A DNA stretch of 64,000 nucleotides from contig NZ_JAHKQO010000045.1 of NCBI RefSeq assembly GCF_018861065.1, positions 62,001-126,000 of the forward strand, read 5' to 3'. The notes beneath the pieces were generated by a model, which worked only from the letters and a program-made list of their open reading frames with translations, ran no database searches and had not been told where the DNA came from. Positions 18,488 through 28,050 of this stretch are shown piece by piece. The number at the start of each line of letters is the position of its first letter. Positions within the stretch are counted from its first letter, which is position 1. Source of the stretch: Paraglaciecola arctica. GTDB taxonomy: Bacteria > Pseudomonadota > Gammaproteobacteria > Enterobacterales > Alteromonadaceae. The translations under genes were made by a program, and so were the position numbers.

Positions 18488-21022
18488 CTAAACCATCTGC
18501 CTCAGTAGATGACTGGTATTAAGTGACAATAATCGCCAGCATCCTAAAGCACCAAGAATACCCACCACCAACGCGCCAACTATTGGAGCGATAAACCAAT
18601 ATTCGATATGCCAATTTGCTGGCATATCAAATATTTGGGTTTGTAACATGTATAAACTAAATTCAGTCGCAGCTGCGGCCATAGCGCCGGCCACCACGCC
18701 AATGATGATAAATTCAAATACCACGCTGGCTCTAATCAATGTTCCTTTAGCACCAAGTGTACGTAAGATAGCCAGTTCTTGTTGCCTTTCATCCATACTT
18801 GCCTGTACTTGCGCAATTAGCACTAAGGCCCCCGCAGCTAAAACTAATACCAATATAAACTCTACCGCCAACGACACTTGATCAACGATATTTCGCAGTT
18901 GATTAATTCGCGCATCTACATCAATTAAGGTGACATTTGCAAAAGGTCGCATTAATTCGGTGATATCGGCTTTACGTTCTGTGGGCAAATTAAAACTCGA
19001 GATATAAGTAGGAATGAAACTTTTTAAGGCTCGAGGCTCGATCACAAAGAAAAAATTAGGCTGCATAGATTGCCAGTTCACGTTTCTGATACTGGTAACC
19101 TTAAGATCAACAATTTCACTTCCAATGTTGAAGGTCAACTTATCACCTAAACTGAGGTCCATACGCTCTGCGATTCCTTCTTCGATAGACACTTCAAAAG
19201 GTCGCTGCTCCGCAGTGTCGGAATCGTCGTTATCACCTAACCATTTACCTTTTACCACTTCGGTACCTTTTTGAAGAGTATTGCTCCAAGTTAGATTGGC
19301 CTCTCTTCCTAATCCATCACGACCTCGGTTTTGTTCATCAGGATCTTCTTTAGACACCGCTGTACGAACTTTTTCATCGTTAACGGCTACAAATCTGCCG
19401 CGTACCACAGGGTAAAACTTCTCTATAACCACTTGGTTATCCGCAAAGTGTTGCTGTAAATTGGGCTGTTGTGCCTGACTTATATTCACTAAAAAGTAAT
19501 TAGGCGTGCCTTGCGGTAATTGGTTTTGCCATTGCTGCACCATGTCGTTGCGCATTACCAACACAATCAGTAGTAACATAATGGTGACGGCAAAACTGAT
19601 CAGTTGCACACTGTTGTCCATCGCTCGACGATGAATTCTTGCCCAAGCTAACTGCCACGCCCCCATTTTACCTTGACCCAATTTACGGCCAACCCAAATC
19701 AAACCGAAAGTCATAGCTAACAAACTGATAACTAAAATGATCCCTGAAACAAACAAGATTGCGCTAACTTCGATGTTTTGACTGTACGCCCACATCAATA
19801 AAAATATCGCACCACCCGACGCTAAAAACTGAATCAATCGTGAACTTAAGTTTGCCCCTAGGTCTCTGCGCAAAACCCGCAATGGCGACACTGAAAATAG
19901 TTTCATCAAGGGATACAACGAAAATAAAACTGCGCAAACCGACCCTGTAAAGATAGCAATGATCAGTGGTTTCCAGTGCCATACATCTAGCGACACATCC
20001 ACTTTATCGGCTATAGCTGCTACTACCAGTTGTTGTATTAAAAAGCCTAAAACCACCCCAATTAAAAGACCAAGAATGGTAATAAAAAGGATTTGTAAAA
20101 GGTAAATTTGCTGCACCATTTTTTTGGGTGCACCCAAGGTTTTCATAATAGCTACGGGATCATAATGTCGCATACTGTAGCGCTGCGCTGCTACTGCAAT
20201 GGAAACTGCAGCAAGTACAATGGCTAACAAACTGGCCAACAAAAAGTATTTCCCAGCCCTACCTACTGCGCGACCAATGCCAGATTCATCATCTTCAATT
20301 GAGTCCCAATCGTGAAGCTCTCGGTCAAGTTGTGGTTCCAGCCACTCGTAATACTCATCTAAGACGTCACTTTCGCCCGTAAAAAAGTAACTATAATTTA
20401 TTCTACTGCCTGGACCTTCGACATTAGTTGCTGATAAATCTTGCTTAGAAATTAATACTTTAGGATCACCGCCAAACACACTAAAACCCGCGTCCGGCAC
20501 TTCGGTTAGCACCTTAGTCACTTTGAATACTTTGTCGCCTACTTCAATGTTGTCGCCTAAGTTAATAGCTAAGGTTTGGAACAACTGAGACTCAAGCCAG
20601 GCTTCACCTGAGTTGGGTAGTTGATTAATAGCAGTACCTGGTGAAAACGGCTGTTCCGCGACCTTAACCACCCCTTTGAGTGGGTAACCTTTATCTGCAG
20701 CTCTTAGGTCGACTAAATCCATTTGTTCGTTAGCAAAGACCATTGAACGCGCATAGGTTTGGTGAGCTGTGTTTAATCCCATTTGTTGGGCTTTTTCAAT
20801 CCAAGCAAGGTCAACTGGTTTGTTTGAATCGAGTACCCTATCAGCGGCAATAAACTCAGCACTTTTTTCAGTTAAAGCTGATTTAAGTCGTTCACTGAAC
20901 AATGAAAGTGATAAAACTGATGCAACAGACAATATAATTGCCAGTAGAATAATGGTTAGTTCACCACGTTTAGTTTCATGACGAAAAAGTCGCCACGCTA
21001 AACTCAAAGTATGATTAGTCAT
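18488..21022 (-). CDS. ybbP: ABC transporter permease, YbbP/FtsX-type
   Basis: An 844-residue inner-membrane permease with the duplicated FtsX-like layout: an N-terminal membrane helix (HETKRGELTIILLAIILSVASVLSLS), a large periplasmic domain, a first group of three helices (about 258-385), two central helices (about 400-450), then a second helix-periplasm-three-helix block ending ALGCWRLLSLNTSHLLRQMV. This resembles E. coli YbbP. It starts four bases after ybbA, and the pair is divergent from tesA as in E. coli. YbbAP has been linked to lipid or hydrophobic-compound extrusion with TesA; that role is inferred from the family. Confidence 0.92.
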   Translation of the reverse strand: MTNHTLSLAWRLFRHETKRGELTIILLAIILSVASVLSLSLFSERLKSALTEKSAEFIAADRVLDSNKPVDLAWIEKAQQMGLNTAHQTYARSMVFANEQMDLVDLRAADKGYPLKGVVKVAEQPFSPGTAINQLPNSGEAWLESQLFQTLAINLGDNIEVGDKVFKVTKVLTEVPDAGFSVFGGDPKVLISKQDLSATNVEGPGSRINYSYFFTGESDVLDEYYEWLEPQLDRELHDWDSIEDDESGIGRAVGRAGKYFLLASLLAIVLAAVSIAVAAQRYSMRHYDPVAIMKTLGAPKKMVQQIYLLQILFITILGLLIGVVLGFLIQQLVVAAIADKVDVSLDVWHWKPLIIAIFTGSVCAVLFSLYPLMKLFSVSPLRVLRRDLGANLSSRLIQFLASGGAIFLLMWAYSQNIEVSAILFVSGIILVISLLAMTFGLIWVGRKLGQGKMGAWQLAWARIHRRAMDNSVQLISFAVTIMLLLIVLVMRNDMVQQWQNQLPQGTPNYFLVNISQAQQPNLQQHFADNQVVIEKFYPVVRGRFVAVNDEKVRTAVSKEDPDEQNRGRDGLGREANLTWSNTLQKGTEVVKGKWLGDNDDSDTAEQRPFEVSIEEGIAERMDLSLGDKLTFNIGSEIVDLKVTSIRNVNWQSMQPNFFFVIEPRALKSFIPTYISSFNLPTERKADITELMRPFANVTLIDVDARINQLRNIVDQVSLAVEFILVLVLAAGALVLIAQVQASMDERQQELAILRTLGAKGTLIRASVVFEFIIIGVVAGAMAAAATEFSLYMLQTQIFDMPANWHIEYWFIAPIVGALVVGILGALGCWRLLSLNTSHLLRQMV

Positions 21023-21026
21023 GATG

Positions 21027-21746
21027 CTAACCTACTTTTTGAGCAGCTTGCTCAGAAACTGAGGTTGCAAATACTTCGGTCAACTCACCTGCTTGCATAT
21101 GCAGTTGACGCTGGCATTTGTCTGCCAACTTAGAATCATGTGTAACCAATACCAAAGTTGTATGTGAGTTTTGGTTTAACTCAAATAATAGTTTTTCAAT
21201 TTTATCGCTGTTGGCGGCATCTAAATTACCAGTAGGCTCATCAGCAAATAAAATTTTAGGCTCAGAAATAAACGCCCTTGCTATCGCAACCCGTTGTTGT
21301 TCACCACCAGACAACTGATTAGGGTAATGACTGGCCCGGTGCTCTAGCCCTACCAACTCTAAAATATCCATGGCGCGTTTTTTTGCGTCGCCATGGCCAG
21401 CTATTTCAGCGGGCAACATGATATTTTCAAGCGCAGTTAAACTTTGAACCAGCATAAAACTTTGAAAAATAAAGCCTACTTTAGCGCCTCTAAGTTGTGC
21501 ACGCTGTTCTTCATCCATGTTTTGCATGGCTTGTCCATCTATATATATTTCTCCTTCACTCACCTCGTCTAGGCCAGCCAACAGGCTAAGTAACGTAGAT
21601 TTACCTGAACCCGACGCACCGACTATGGCAACCGACTCACCCGCCTTGACATCAAAGCTAATTGGCTTGAGGATCTGTAATTGACCTTGAGTCGTAGTAA
21701 CTGTTTTGCTAATACCGTTTGTCTTAATCATAGTTGTTGGAGTCAT
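21027..21746 (-). CDS. ybbA: ABC transporter ATP-binding protein YbbA
   Basis: A ~239-residue LolD/MacB-type ATPase that energises YbbP. Walker A is GASGSGKST, the signature LSGGEQQRVAIARA, Walker B ILFADEPTGNLD, and the H-loop LVLVTHD. The start is probably the ATG at 21746 (MTPTTMIKTNG); the longer frame begins with TTG at 21767. Either start lies within a few bases of the divergent tesA start, so the two promoters must overlap each other's coding ends. Confidence 0.93.
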   Translation of the reverse strand: MTPTTMIKTNGISKTVTTTQGQLQILKPISFDVKAGESVAIVGASGSGKSTLLSLLAGLDEVSEGEIYIDGQAMQNMDEEQRAQLRGAKVGFIFQSFMLVQSLTALENIMLPAEIAGHGDAKKRAMDILELVGLEHRASHYPNQLSGGEQQRVAIARAFISEPKILFADEPTGNLDAANSDKIEKLLFELNQNSHTTLVLVTHDSKLADKCQRQLHMQAGELTEVFATSVSEQAAQKVG

Positions 21747-21747
21747 A

Positions 21748-22389
21748 GTGTTGTTTCTTAATACCAAATCGTTGCGAAATAAAATTTATACATTGTTTAT
21801 CTTTATACCTTTGTTACTGATTTCAGATCAGTTACGGGCCCAAGAAACAAAATTACTTATACTGGGTGATAGCCTAAGTGCTGCTTATGGTCTAAAGCAA
21901 GAGCAAGGCTGGGTAAGTTTGTTACAAGATGCGTGGCAAAATCAAGATATCAAGGTAATTAATGCTGCCATTAGTGGAGAAACGACTGATGGTGCCCTTG
22001 CTAGATTACCTAGATTATTGGAACAACATTCTCCCACTCATATATTTGTTGAATTGGGCGGTAATGATGGTTTACAAGGCCATCCAATCAATAAAATGCG
22101 CGACAATCTAGAAAAAATAATTCAACTATCACATAAAAGTGCGGTGAAGGTTATTTTGCAACAAATGCAAATACCCACTAATTATGGCAAACGATACACC
22201 AGTATGTTTACTGATACCTATACAAATCTAGCCTCAGAATATGATTTAATCTTGTTACCTTTTTTCTTACAAAACATCGCTTTAGATAAAAATTTAATGC
22301 AACGAGATGGCATTCATCCAACCGCTGAAGCACAAGTTTTAATAGCACAAGAGATGCAAAAAACCTTAGGTGAGATTATTCTTCCCTAG
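21748..22389 (+). CDS. tesA: Periplasmic arylesterase / acyl-CoA thioesterase I / lysophospholipase
   Basis: A GDSL-family hydrolase of ~213 residues. Block I is GDSLSAAYGLK, the oxyanion Asn is in GGNDGLQG, and the Asp-His pair is in DGIHPTAEAQ. A signal peptide (NKIYTLFIFIPLLLISDQLRAQ) directs it to the periplasm. I favour the GTG at 21748, which has GGAG seven bases before it; a TTG at 21772 is an alternative that still keeps the signal. An open frame from 21706 would run into ybbA and is unlikely. Divergent from ybbAP, the classical arrangement. Confidence 0.93.
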   Translation: MLFLNTKSLRNKIYTLFIFIPLLLISDQLRAQETKLLILGDSLSAAYGLKQEQGWVSLLQDAWQNQDIKVINAAISGETTDGALARLPRLLEQHSPTHIFVELGGNDGLQGHPINKMRDNLEKIIQLSHKSAVKVILQQMQIPTNYGKRYTSMFTDTYTNLASEYDLILLPFFLQNIALDKNLMQRDGIHPTAEAQVLIAQEMQKTLGEIILP

Positions 22390-22466
22390 CGGAATAAAAA
22401 ATAACCAACTAGAATGACGGTTGAACATCCATTCAATATTCATTCTTTTTAAATCAGGAGGACGGC

Positions 22467-22652
22467 ATGGAAATTGGTTCATCGGGTGCAGGTTCAGTGG
22501 CACAAATTGCACCAACTCAAACGGGCTCAGTGCAGCAAGTTAATAGAGCTGAACAGCAAGCAGTATTAGAATCTCCCGCACCGCAAGAGACTCAGGCTGA
22601 TATTCCAAGCCCAGATCAACGAGTCGGTACAGTAGTCGACGTAAGTGTTTAA
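22467..22652 (+). CDS. Small hypothetical protein, Gln/Ser/Pro-rich
   Basis: A 61-residue protein of unknown function, with no membrane segment and low complexity (MEIGSSGAGSVAQIAPTQ ... DIPSPDQRVGTVVDVSV). It looks like a real gene because a perfect AGGAGG ribosome site lies five bases before the ATG and a strong terminator follows 17 bases after the stop, making a compact single-gene unit. The short Ala/Gln-rich style is somewhat like small motility- or secretion-associated proteins, but I cannot assign it. Confidence 0.65.
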   Translation: MEIGSSGAGSVAQIAPTQTGSVQQVNRAEQQAVLESPAPQETQADIPSPDQRVGTVVDVSV

Positions 22653-22666
22653 GTTCGTCTCAAAAT

Positions 22667-22696
22667 AAAAAACCGAGTTATGCAACTCGGTTTTTT
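22667..22696 (+). terminator. Strong rho-independent terminator
   Basis: The stem AACCGAGTT / AACTCGGTT with loop ATGC is preceded by A6 and followed by T6. It ends the 61-residue gene and, read on the other strand, can also terminate dusC. Confidence 0.92.
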
Positions 22697-22757
22697 ATTG
22701 TCTATTAAACCTGTAGTTAATTTAGTATGTACATCTAAATCAGCTTAGAAGGGTTAA

Positions 22758-23684
22758 CTAGGATTGGATTTTTATCAAAATTTCTTCGGACTTTTTTAAC
22801 GCTCTTATCTCCATAAACAATGCTTCAGCTTGTGGGTACTGTCGGCTTAAATAGCCTAACCATTGTTTGATGCGATTAGGGTAATATTTGCCCTTATCTC
22901 CATATAGTTCGTAACCTGAATAGCGCACTAACAAGGCCTTGACTTGTTCCCATGGCATCGCCCCATGAGCGTTCTTTATGACTTGAGCCAGATTAGGCAT
23001 GGCTAACGCGCCCCTACCCAACATGATATTTTCACATTGTGATTGCTGTTGGCAATTGTGTGCATCAAGTCCACTCCAGATTTCGCCATTGGCAATAATT
23101 GGAATATTTACCGATTGTTTTATCTTCGCTATCCAATCCCAATAAGCGGGTGGCTTATAACCATCGACTTTGGTACGGGCGTGAATAACCAACGAATCTG
23201 CCCCTGCATCAGCTATGGCCTGAGCATTGGCTATCGCTAATGAAGTATCTTCGAACCCCAAGCGCATTTTTGCACTTACAATTTGGTTGTTAGGCACCGC
23301 TTTACGCACCGCGCTAACAATCTGATAAATTGTCTCTGGCTCTCGTAATAACACTGCTCCACCTTTACTTTTGTTAACCGTTTTCGCTGGGCAACCAAAA
23401 TTAAGATCCACTCCGTGGGAGCCTAGTTCAACAGCACGATACGCATTTTCAGCCAACCAATCAGGATGTTGACCTAATAACTGCACTTTCACTGGCACAC
23501 CGTTAGAGGTTAAACCTTGATTATGTAACTCTGGGCATATTCGATAGAACACCCTCTTAGGCATCAACTGATCGACAATTCGTACAAATTCGGTCACACA
23601 TAAGTCGAAGCCGCCCACTTGGGTTAACATGTCGCGCATCAGGTGGTCAACGACCCCTTCCATCGGGGCTAAAGTAATATGCAT
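22758..23684 (-). CDS. dusC: tRNA-dihydrouridine(16) synthase
   Basis: DusC reduces uridine 16 of tRNA to dihydrouridine with FMN and NADPH. The 308-residue length fits. The N-terminal APMEGVVDHLMRDML, the catalytic Cys motif LNFGCPAKTVNKSKGGAVLL, and the HARTKVDGYKPPAYWDWI segment are typical; the last (with VDGYKPPAYW) separates DusC from DusA/DusB. The C-terminal helical domain has YPNRIKQWLGYL. The gene stands alone on the minus strand. Confidence 0.94.
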   Translation of the reverse strand: MHITLAPMEGVVDHLMRDMLTQVGGFDLCVTEFVRIVDQLMPKRVFYRICPELHNQGLTSNGVPVKVQLLGQHPDWLAENAYRAVELGSHGVDLNFGCPAKTVNKSKGGAVLLREPETIYQIVSAVRKAVPNNQIVSAKMRLGFEDTSLAIANAQAIADAGADSLVIHARTKVDGYKPPAYWDWIAKIKQSVNIPIIANGEIWSGLDAHNCQQQSQCENIMLGRGALAMPNLAQVIKNAHGAMPWEQVKALLVRYSGYELYGDKGKYYPNRIKQWLGYLSRQYPQAEALFMEIRALKKSEEILIKIQS

Positions 23685-23739
23685 CGCTGGGATTGGTACC
23701 TATAAAAACTGGGCTGTTTATTCTAACAAATAGAGAAAA

Positions 23740-23940
23740 CTAAAGGGGATGGCTACTTAGACGAGCTTTTCTGCGGGACTCACATAAGGCTAATATTGCA
23801 AATTTTTGATTATTATCTGCTTTACCCCAAACTAAAATTTCGTCTATGACTCGAAAACAACCGAGGCACATATCTTTGTCATCCAAACAGCAGTTTCGGA
23901 CACAAGGAGACGGAATGTCACTTGAATTACGGTTATTCAT
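23740..23940 (-). CDS. DUF1289 family small Cys-rich protein
   Basis: A 66-residue protein with the DUF1289 pattern: PSPCVRNCCLDDKDMCLGCFR followed by DEILVWGKADNNQKFAIL. The clustered Cys residues probably bind a metal or Fe-S cluster. E. coli YdhL is a homologue; function unknown. It lies just upstream of dusC on the same strand (55 bases), so both may be transcribed together. Confidence 0.85.
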   Translation of the reverse strand: MNNRNSSDIPSPCVRNCCLDDKDMCLGCFRVIDEILVWGKADNNQKFAILALCESRRKARLSSHPL

Positions 23941-24250
23941 TGAAAAGGGTCATATCGCCAATCAGCTGCATCTATTGGCAGCAATAATACTTGGTAGTGG
24001 CTGAACTGTCTGTAATTTAATATCTACAAAGCAATATTTCACAAACAAAATGATAGGCGAAATCCGCTTAAATTTTCTGTGCCCTACTATCTATTGATGC
24101 CTATACAGCGACAAATCAACAACCTACGGAAAGCGGAGATGTCCATTGTCGCGCTAAAACAAAGTATTTTCACTCTAGTGGTATGACCAGTAAAAAATTC
24201 TGCTATACTTCAATCAAATTTATTCAACCCAACCTTTTTGGAGTTCTACA
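23941..24250. other. Intergenic stretch before acyl-CoA dehydrogenase
   Basis: About 310 bases between divergent genes. It contains the GGAG ribosome site of the dehydrogenase at its right end. I see no hairpin, repeat or RNA gene. Confidence 0.5.
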
Positions 24251-26071
24251 ATGTTGCAATACAAAGCACCAATAATGGACATTAAGTTTCTTATTGAAGA
24301 TGTATTTAAATATTATTCCCATTATGAAAAATACCCTGAGTTCGCTGAAGCAACACCAGATCTAGTCGATGCAATACTGCAAGAATGTGCAAAATTTTGT
24401 GAAAACGAACTACTGCCTTTAAACCAGAGCGGCGATAAAGAAGGTTGTAAATTTGACAATGGCGTTGTGACTACACCTAAGGGTTTTAAAGAGGCTTATG
24501 ACAAGTATGTTGAAGGTGGATGGCAAAGTCTATCGCACCCTTTAGAGCATGGTGGTCAAGGTTTACCGCCATCTTTAGGCATGGCCAAACAAGAAATGAT
24601 GGGCACGGCTAACTGGTCATGGGCAATGTATCCAGGCTTAAGTCATGGTGCAATGAATACGATTCAAACCCATGGAACCGAAGAGCAAAAAGAATTATTC
24701 CTGACTCGTTTAACCGAAGGTACTTGGACCGGCACCATGTGTTTGACTGAACCTCAATGTGGTACAGATTTAGGACAAGTTAAAACCAAAGCCACACTTA
24801 ACGAAGATGGTACTTATGACATTGTAGGAACCAAGATATTTATTTCCGCTGGTGAACACGACTTAACAGAAAATATTATTCATATTGTATTAGCTCGTCT
24901 TCCTGGTGCCCCTGAAGGCACCCGTGGCATTTCACTGTTTATTGTGCCAAAAATCCAAGTTGACCAACAAGGCAACTTAGGTGCTAGCAACAATGTCACT
25001 TGCGGTGCAATTGAAGACAAAATGGGTATTAAAGCCTCGTCAACTGCGGTTCTGAATTTCGATAATGCTAAGGGTGTTTTGATAGGCCCTGAAAATAAAG
25101 GTTTAGAGTGTATGTTCACCTTTATGAATGCAGCTAGAGTAGGCACGGCATTGCAAGGAGTTTGCGCTTCTGAACTTTCATATCAAAACGCATTATTATA
25201 TGCAAAAGAGCGTTTATCAATGCGCTCGCTAACGGGTAAAAAGTACCCAGATAAAGTAGCAGATCCGATTATTGTCCACCCTGATGTGCGTAAAATGTTG
25301 ATGACGCAAAAAGCGATTACCGAAGGTGGGCGCGCCATGATTTACTATACCGCGCAAATTGTTGACCAGATCGAAATGGCAAAAACCGAAGACGAGCGTA
25401 AAGCGGCAGACGATAGATTAGGCTTCATCACGCCAATTCTTAAAGCTTTTTTGACCGAATTAGGTAGTGAAAGCGCCAACCATGGAATGCAAGTGTTCGG
25501 TGGTCATGGTTTTATAAAAGAATGGGGTATGGAACAAATTGTTCGTGACGTACGTATTTCAACACTTTACGAAGGCACAACCGGCATTCAGGCATTGGAT
25601 TTATTAGGTCGTAAAGTTTTACTTACTCGTGGTAAATCACTAAATGCGTTCAGTAAAGAAATTCTTGGATTTTGCAAAGATAAAAGCATGATTTCCAGTA
25701 ACCCACACAAACGCCAAATGAATAAATTTGTTTGGGCATTAAGCAAAAACGTGGCGAACTGGCAACAATACACTATGCGCTTAGCACTTAAAGCCAAGAA
25801 AGACAGAGACATAGTTGGCTCTGCTTCGGTGGATTATTTGATGTATTCTGGTTATATCGTAATGGGATACTTCTGGGCGCAGATGGCACAAACAGCTTAC
25901 GAAAAATTGGCGGGAGATGTTGAAAACCGCGATTTTTATCGAGCAAAAATCAAAACCGCCGAGTTTTATTTTGAACGTTTATTGCCTAGAACCAAGTCAT
26001 TGGCCAAAACCATGATGGCCGATCCCAAAACCTTGATGCAATTGGATCAGGATTTGTTGTCTTTCTTATAA
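24251..26071 (+). CDS. Acyl-CoA dehydrogenase with C-terminal extension (AcdH/DmdC-like)
   Basis: A 606-residue FAD-dependent acyl-CoA dehydrogenase, about 200 residues longer than the classical family because of an added C-terminal helical domain. The FAD/substrate-binding signature MCLTEPQCGTDLGQVKT lies near residue 160, followed by KIFISAGEHDL and QVFGGHGFIKEWGMEQIVRD. The catalytic Glu is in TLYEGTTGIQALDLLG. Long members include 3-methylmercaptopropionyl-CoA dehydrogenase (DmdC) and medium/long-chain fatty-acid enzymes; in marine bacteria both are possible, and this gene has no dmd neighbours. It is preceded by GGAG and appears to be a single-gene unit. Confidence 0.9.
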   Translation: MLQYKAPIMDIKFLIEDVFKYYSHYEKYPEFAEATPDLVDAILQECAKFCENELLPLNQSGDKEGCKFDNGVVTTPKGFKEAYDKYVEGGWQSLSHPLEHGGQGLPPSLGMAKQEMMGTANWSWAMYPGLSHGAMNTIQTHGTEEQKELFLTRLTEGTWTGTMCLTEPQCGTDLGQVKTKATLNEDGTYDIVGTKIFISAGEHDLTENIIHIVLARLPGAPEGTRGISLFIVPKIQVDQQGNLGASNNVTCGAIEDKMGIKASSTAVLNFDNAKGVLIGPENKGLECMFTFMNAARVGTALQGVCASELSYQNALLYAKERLSMRSLTGKKYPDKVADPIIVHPDVRKMLMTQKAITEGGRAMIYYTAQIVDQIEMAKTEDERKAADDRLGFITPILKAFLTELGSESANHGMQVFGGHGFIKEWGMEQIVRDVRISTLYEGTTGIQALDLLGRKVLLTRGKSLNAFSKEILGFCKDKSMISSNPHKRQMNKFVWALSKNVANWQQYTMRLALKAKKDRDIVGSASVDYLMYSGYIVMGYFWAQMAQTAYEKLAGDVENRDFYRAKIKTAEFYFERLLPRTKSLAKTMMADPKTLMQLDQDLLSFL

Positions 26072-26192
26072 ACTAAACAAAAACGTTTAGGTTTGTGAAG
26101 TATTGAGTAGCGACTAATCTTGCTGTTCAATACTTCATTCATTTCATCTGAAAACTGTCTACAGAAATCTGATTCGATTGTTCATTTTGGCG

Positions 26193-26813
26193 TTAGGGTT
26201 GAAATAGAATATTGTATTCATTAAAACCCGATAATATATTGGTTGTCGCGATTGCAGTAAGAATTAATCCCATGACTCGACTTATTACACTTGCACCACT
26301 ACTACCAATAAACCTTACGATAAAACCAGAAAGTAACATTAATACATAGGTCAATAATAAAACTGACAACACGACCAATGCTGTTTGCATTTGCTCCCAT
26401 ATGGTGAATACTGAATTTTTTGTCAATAACACAGCCGCCAACATCGCCCCAGGGCTGGCAATTGAAGGAACCGCAAGCGGAAAAATAGCAGTCTCTCTAT
26501 GTGATTGTGATAACAGTTTTATTTCCTCTTCAGGTTTACTTTCACCAAAAATCATATTTAAAGCGAATAGAAATAAAACGATCCCTCCTGATATTTGAAA
26601 TGCAGGGAGAGGGATAGACAATGCCCGCAATAACACCTCGCCAGCGACAATAAAAAATAACAAAATACATGCCGATACTATTGAAGATATTAAGGCTACA
26701 CGACGTTTAATTTTCGGCTCATATTTATCCGTTACCGCGATAAACACGGGTATGGTTCCTATAGGATCGACAACAGCAAAAAAGGTAATAAAAACGGCTA
26801 AATAATCTATCAT
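26193..26813 (-). CDS. MarC family integral membrane protein
   Basis: A 206-residue protein with six membrane segments. The N-terminal FFAVVDPIGTIPVFIAVT and the internal repeat AVPSIASPGAMLAAVLL are MarC/UPF0056 signatures. The family was once linked to multiple antibiotic resistance but the role is unproven; some archaeal members transport amino acids. It lies convergent with the acyl-CoA dehydrogenase. Confidence 0.9.
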   Translation of the reverse strand: MIDYLAVFITFFAVVDPIGTIPVFIAVTDKYEPKIKRRVALISSIVSACILLFFIVAGEVLLRALSIPLPAFQISGGIVLFLFALNMIFGESKPEEEIKLLSQSHRETAIFPLAVPSIASPGAMLAAVLLTKNSVFTIWEQMQTALVVLSVLLLTYVLMLLSGFIVRFIGSSGASVISRVMGLILTAIATTNILSGFNEYNILFQP

Positions 26814-26926
26814 TAATTTGGGATTCCTGACTGTGATTGAAGACTAAGTTTGTTACGCACAATCACATTGATGGTTGCACGAGGAAGGGGATTGTAATTG
26901 ACTAAAAAGGCTTTGGCTCAGTTATC

Positions 26927-27307
26927 TTATTCATTAAGCCAAGTCATGGCCTCAATTTCGTTATCAAAATACTTTACGTCACCAGAAATAAACCAACTGC
27001 CAATTTTCGCTGCCCACTCTTGCCATTTTTTATTTCCGTAAATTGCCACTTTCGCAAACTGGCGACCATGTTTTAAGCCTATTTTGAAATCATCCCAGAC
27101 CGCCCTTACTTCCCACCCTTGTAATTCTGTGGCATCAACAAGGGCATTAACGGTAGGTTGCTTAACTTCAGACAAAGCAGAATCTATCAAGGGTGTAATT
27201 ATTTCATAATCTTTATGGGTTAAGGTCCCTTGGGCTTTCAAAGACAGAAAAAATTCATTGCCTGTTCTTTCAATGCCAATGGATAAACCGTGTCGTTGAA
27301 ATTGCAT
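26927..27307 (-). CDS. STAS/SpoIIAA-like domain protein
   Basis: A 126-residue soluble protein of the SpoIIAA-like family (DUF3478). The pattern is GNEFFLSLKAQGTLTHKDYEII, then NALVDATELQGWEVRAVWDDFKIGLKHGRQFAKVAIYG, ending IEAMTWLNE. Structures of this family resemble a STAS/Sec14 fold that may bind lipids; no function is proven. Single gene. Confidence 0.85.
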   Translation of the reverse strand: MQFQRHGLSIGIERTGNEFFLSLKAQGTLTHKDYEIITPLIDSALSEVKQPTVNALVDATELQGWEVRAVWDDFKIGLKHGRQFAKVAIYGNKKWQEWAAKIGSWFISGDVKYFDNEIEAMTWLNE

Positions 27308-27436
27308 ACTGTAGTTTTCCTATGAGTTTTTCTTTTCAATCTCAATTGTTTTTTAGGGTTTCGCTTATGTAAATTCAAGACTTATAATAAAATTTAAGTA
27401 ATAACTTTGCTGCAATGGGCGCTCGGTTTAAACGGT

Positions 27437-27817
27437 TTACTCGTTGGCGGGTGGCTCCCACAATTCAATTTTGTTGCCTTCAGGATCCATAACCCACGCG
27501 AATTTTCCATATTCAGACTCTTCAGTTTTTTCCAAAACTTGGCAATTCTCTGCTCTGAGTGTTTCTAACAGTGCAAACAGATCGGACACCCTGTAATTCA
27601 CCATGAAGGGCGCTTCACTCGGTGCAAAGTTACCACCATCACCTATCATCCAAGCAGTCGTCCCCGCAGTGGGGTTACCACTACTGTCCACCCAACGAAA
27701 TGAGGTGCCTCCCCATGCTTGAACATCGATGCCAAGATGGTCCTTGTACCATTGTTGCAATTCCCCTGGATTTTTTGCTTTTATAAAAATACCGCCAATC
27801 CCTGTGACTCTACTCAT
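27437..27817 (-). CDS. VOC family (glyoxalase/bleomycin-resistance-like) protein
   Basis: A 126-residue vicinal-oxygen-chelate protein: GIGGIFIKAKNPGELQQWYKDHLGIDV at the N-terminus and YGKFAWVMDPEGNKIELWEPP at the C-terminus, with Glu in KIELWEP as a possible metal ligand. The usual N-terminal metal His is not obvious (GIFIKA), so the family enzyme activity is doubtful. AAGGAGTTAACT precedes the start. Substrate unknown. Confidence 0.85.
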   Translation of the reverse strand: MSRVTGIGGIFIKAKNPGELQQWYKDHLGIDVQAWGGTSFRWVDSSGNPTAGTTAWMIGDGGNFAPSEAPFMVNYRVSDLFALLETLRAENCQVLEKTEESEYGKFAWVMDPEGNKIELWEPPANE

Positions 27818-28050
27818 AGTTAACTCCTTGTGCGAATGTATTGATGAGCGCCCACACCTTGTATAGCATGATATTTAGAAAATACTCAAAACTTTTATTC
27901 AAAGTATGTGTTTTAAAATTCCCAGTGGTGATATCCAAAAAACCTAGACGTTGGGTAATCAAATGCCCCTTCAATTAAAATTTAAGGCATAATTGACGAA
28001 CTTGTATCGCTAAGGATCCGTAAAACAACCGCAAAGAGAACACAGTATTA

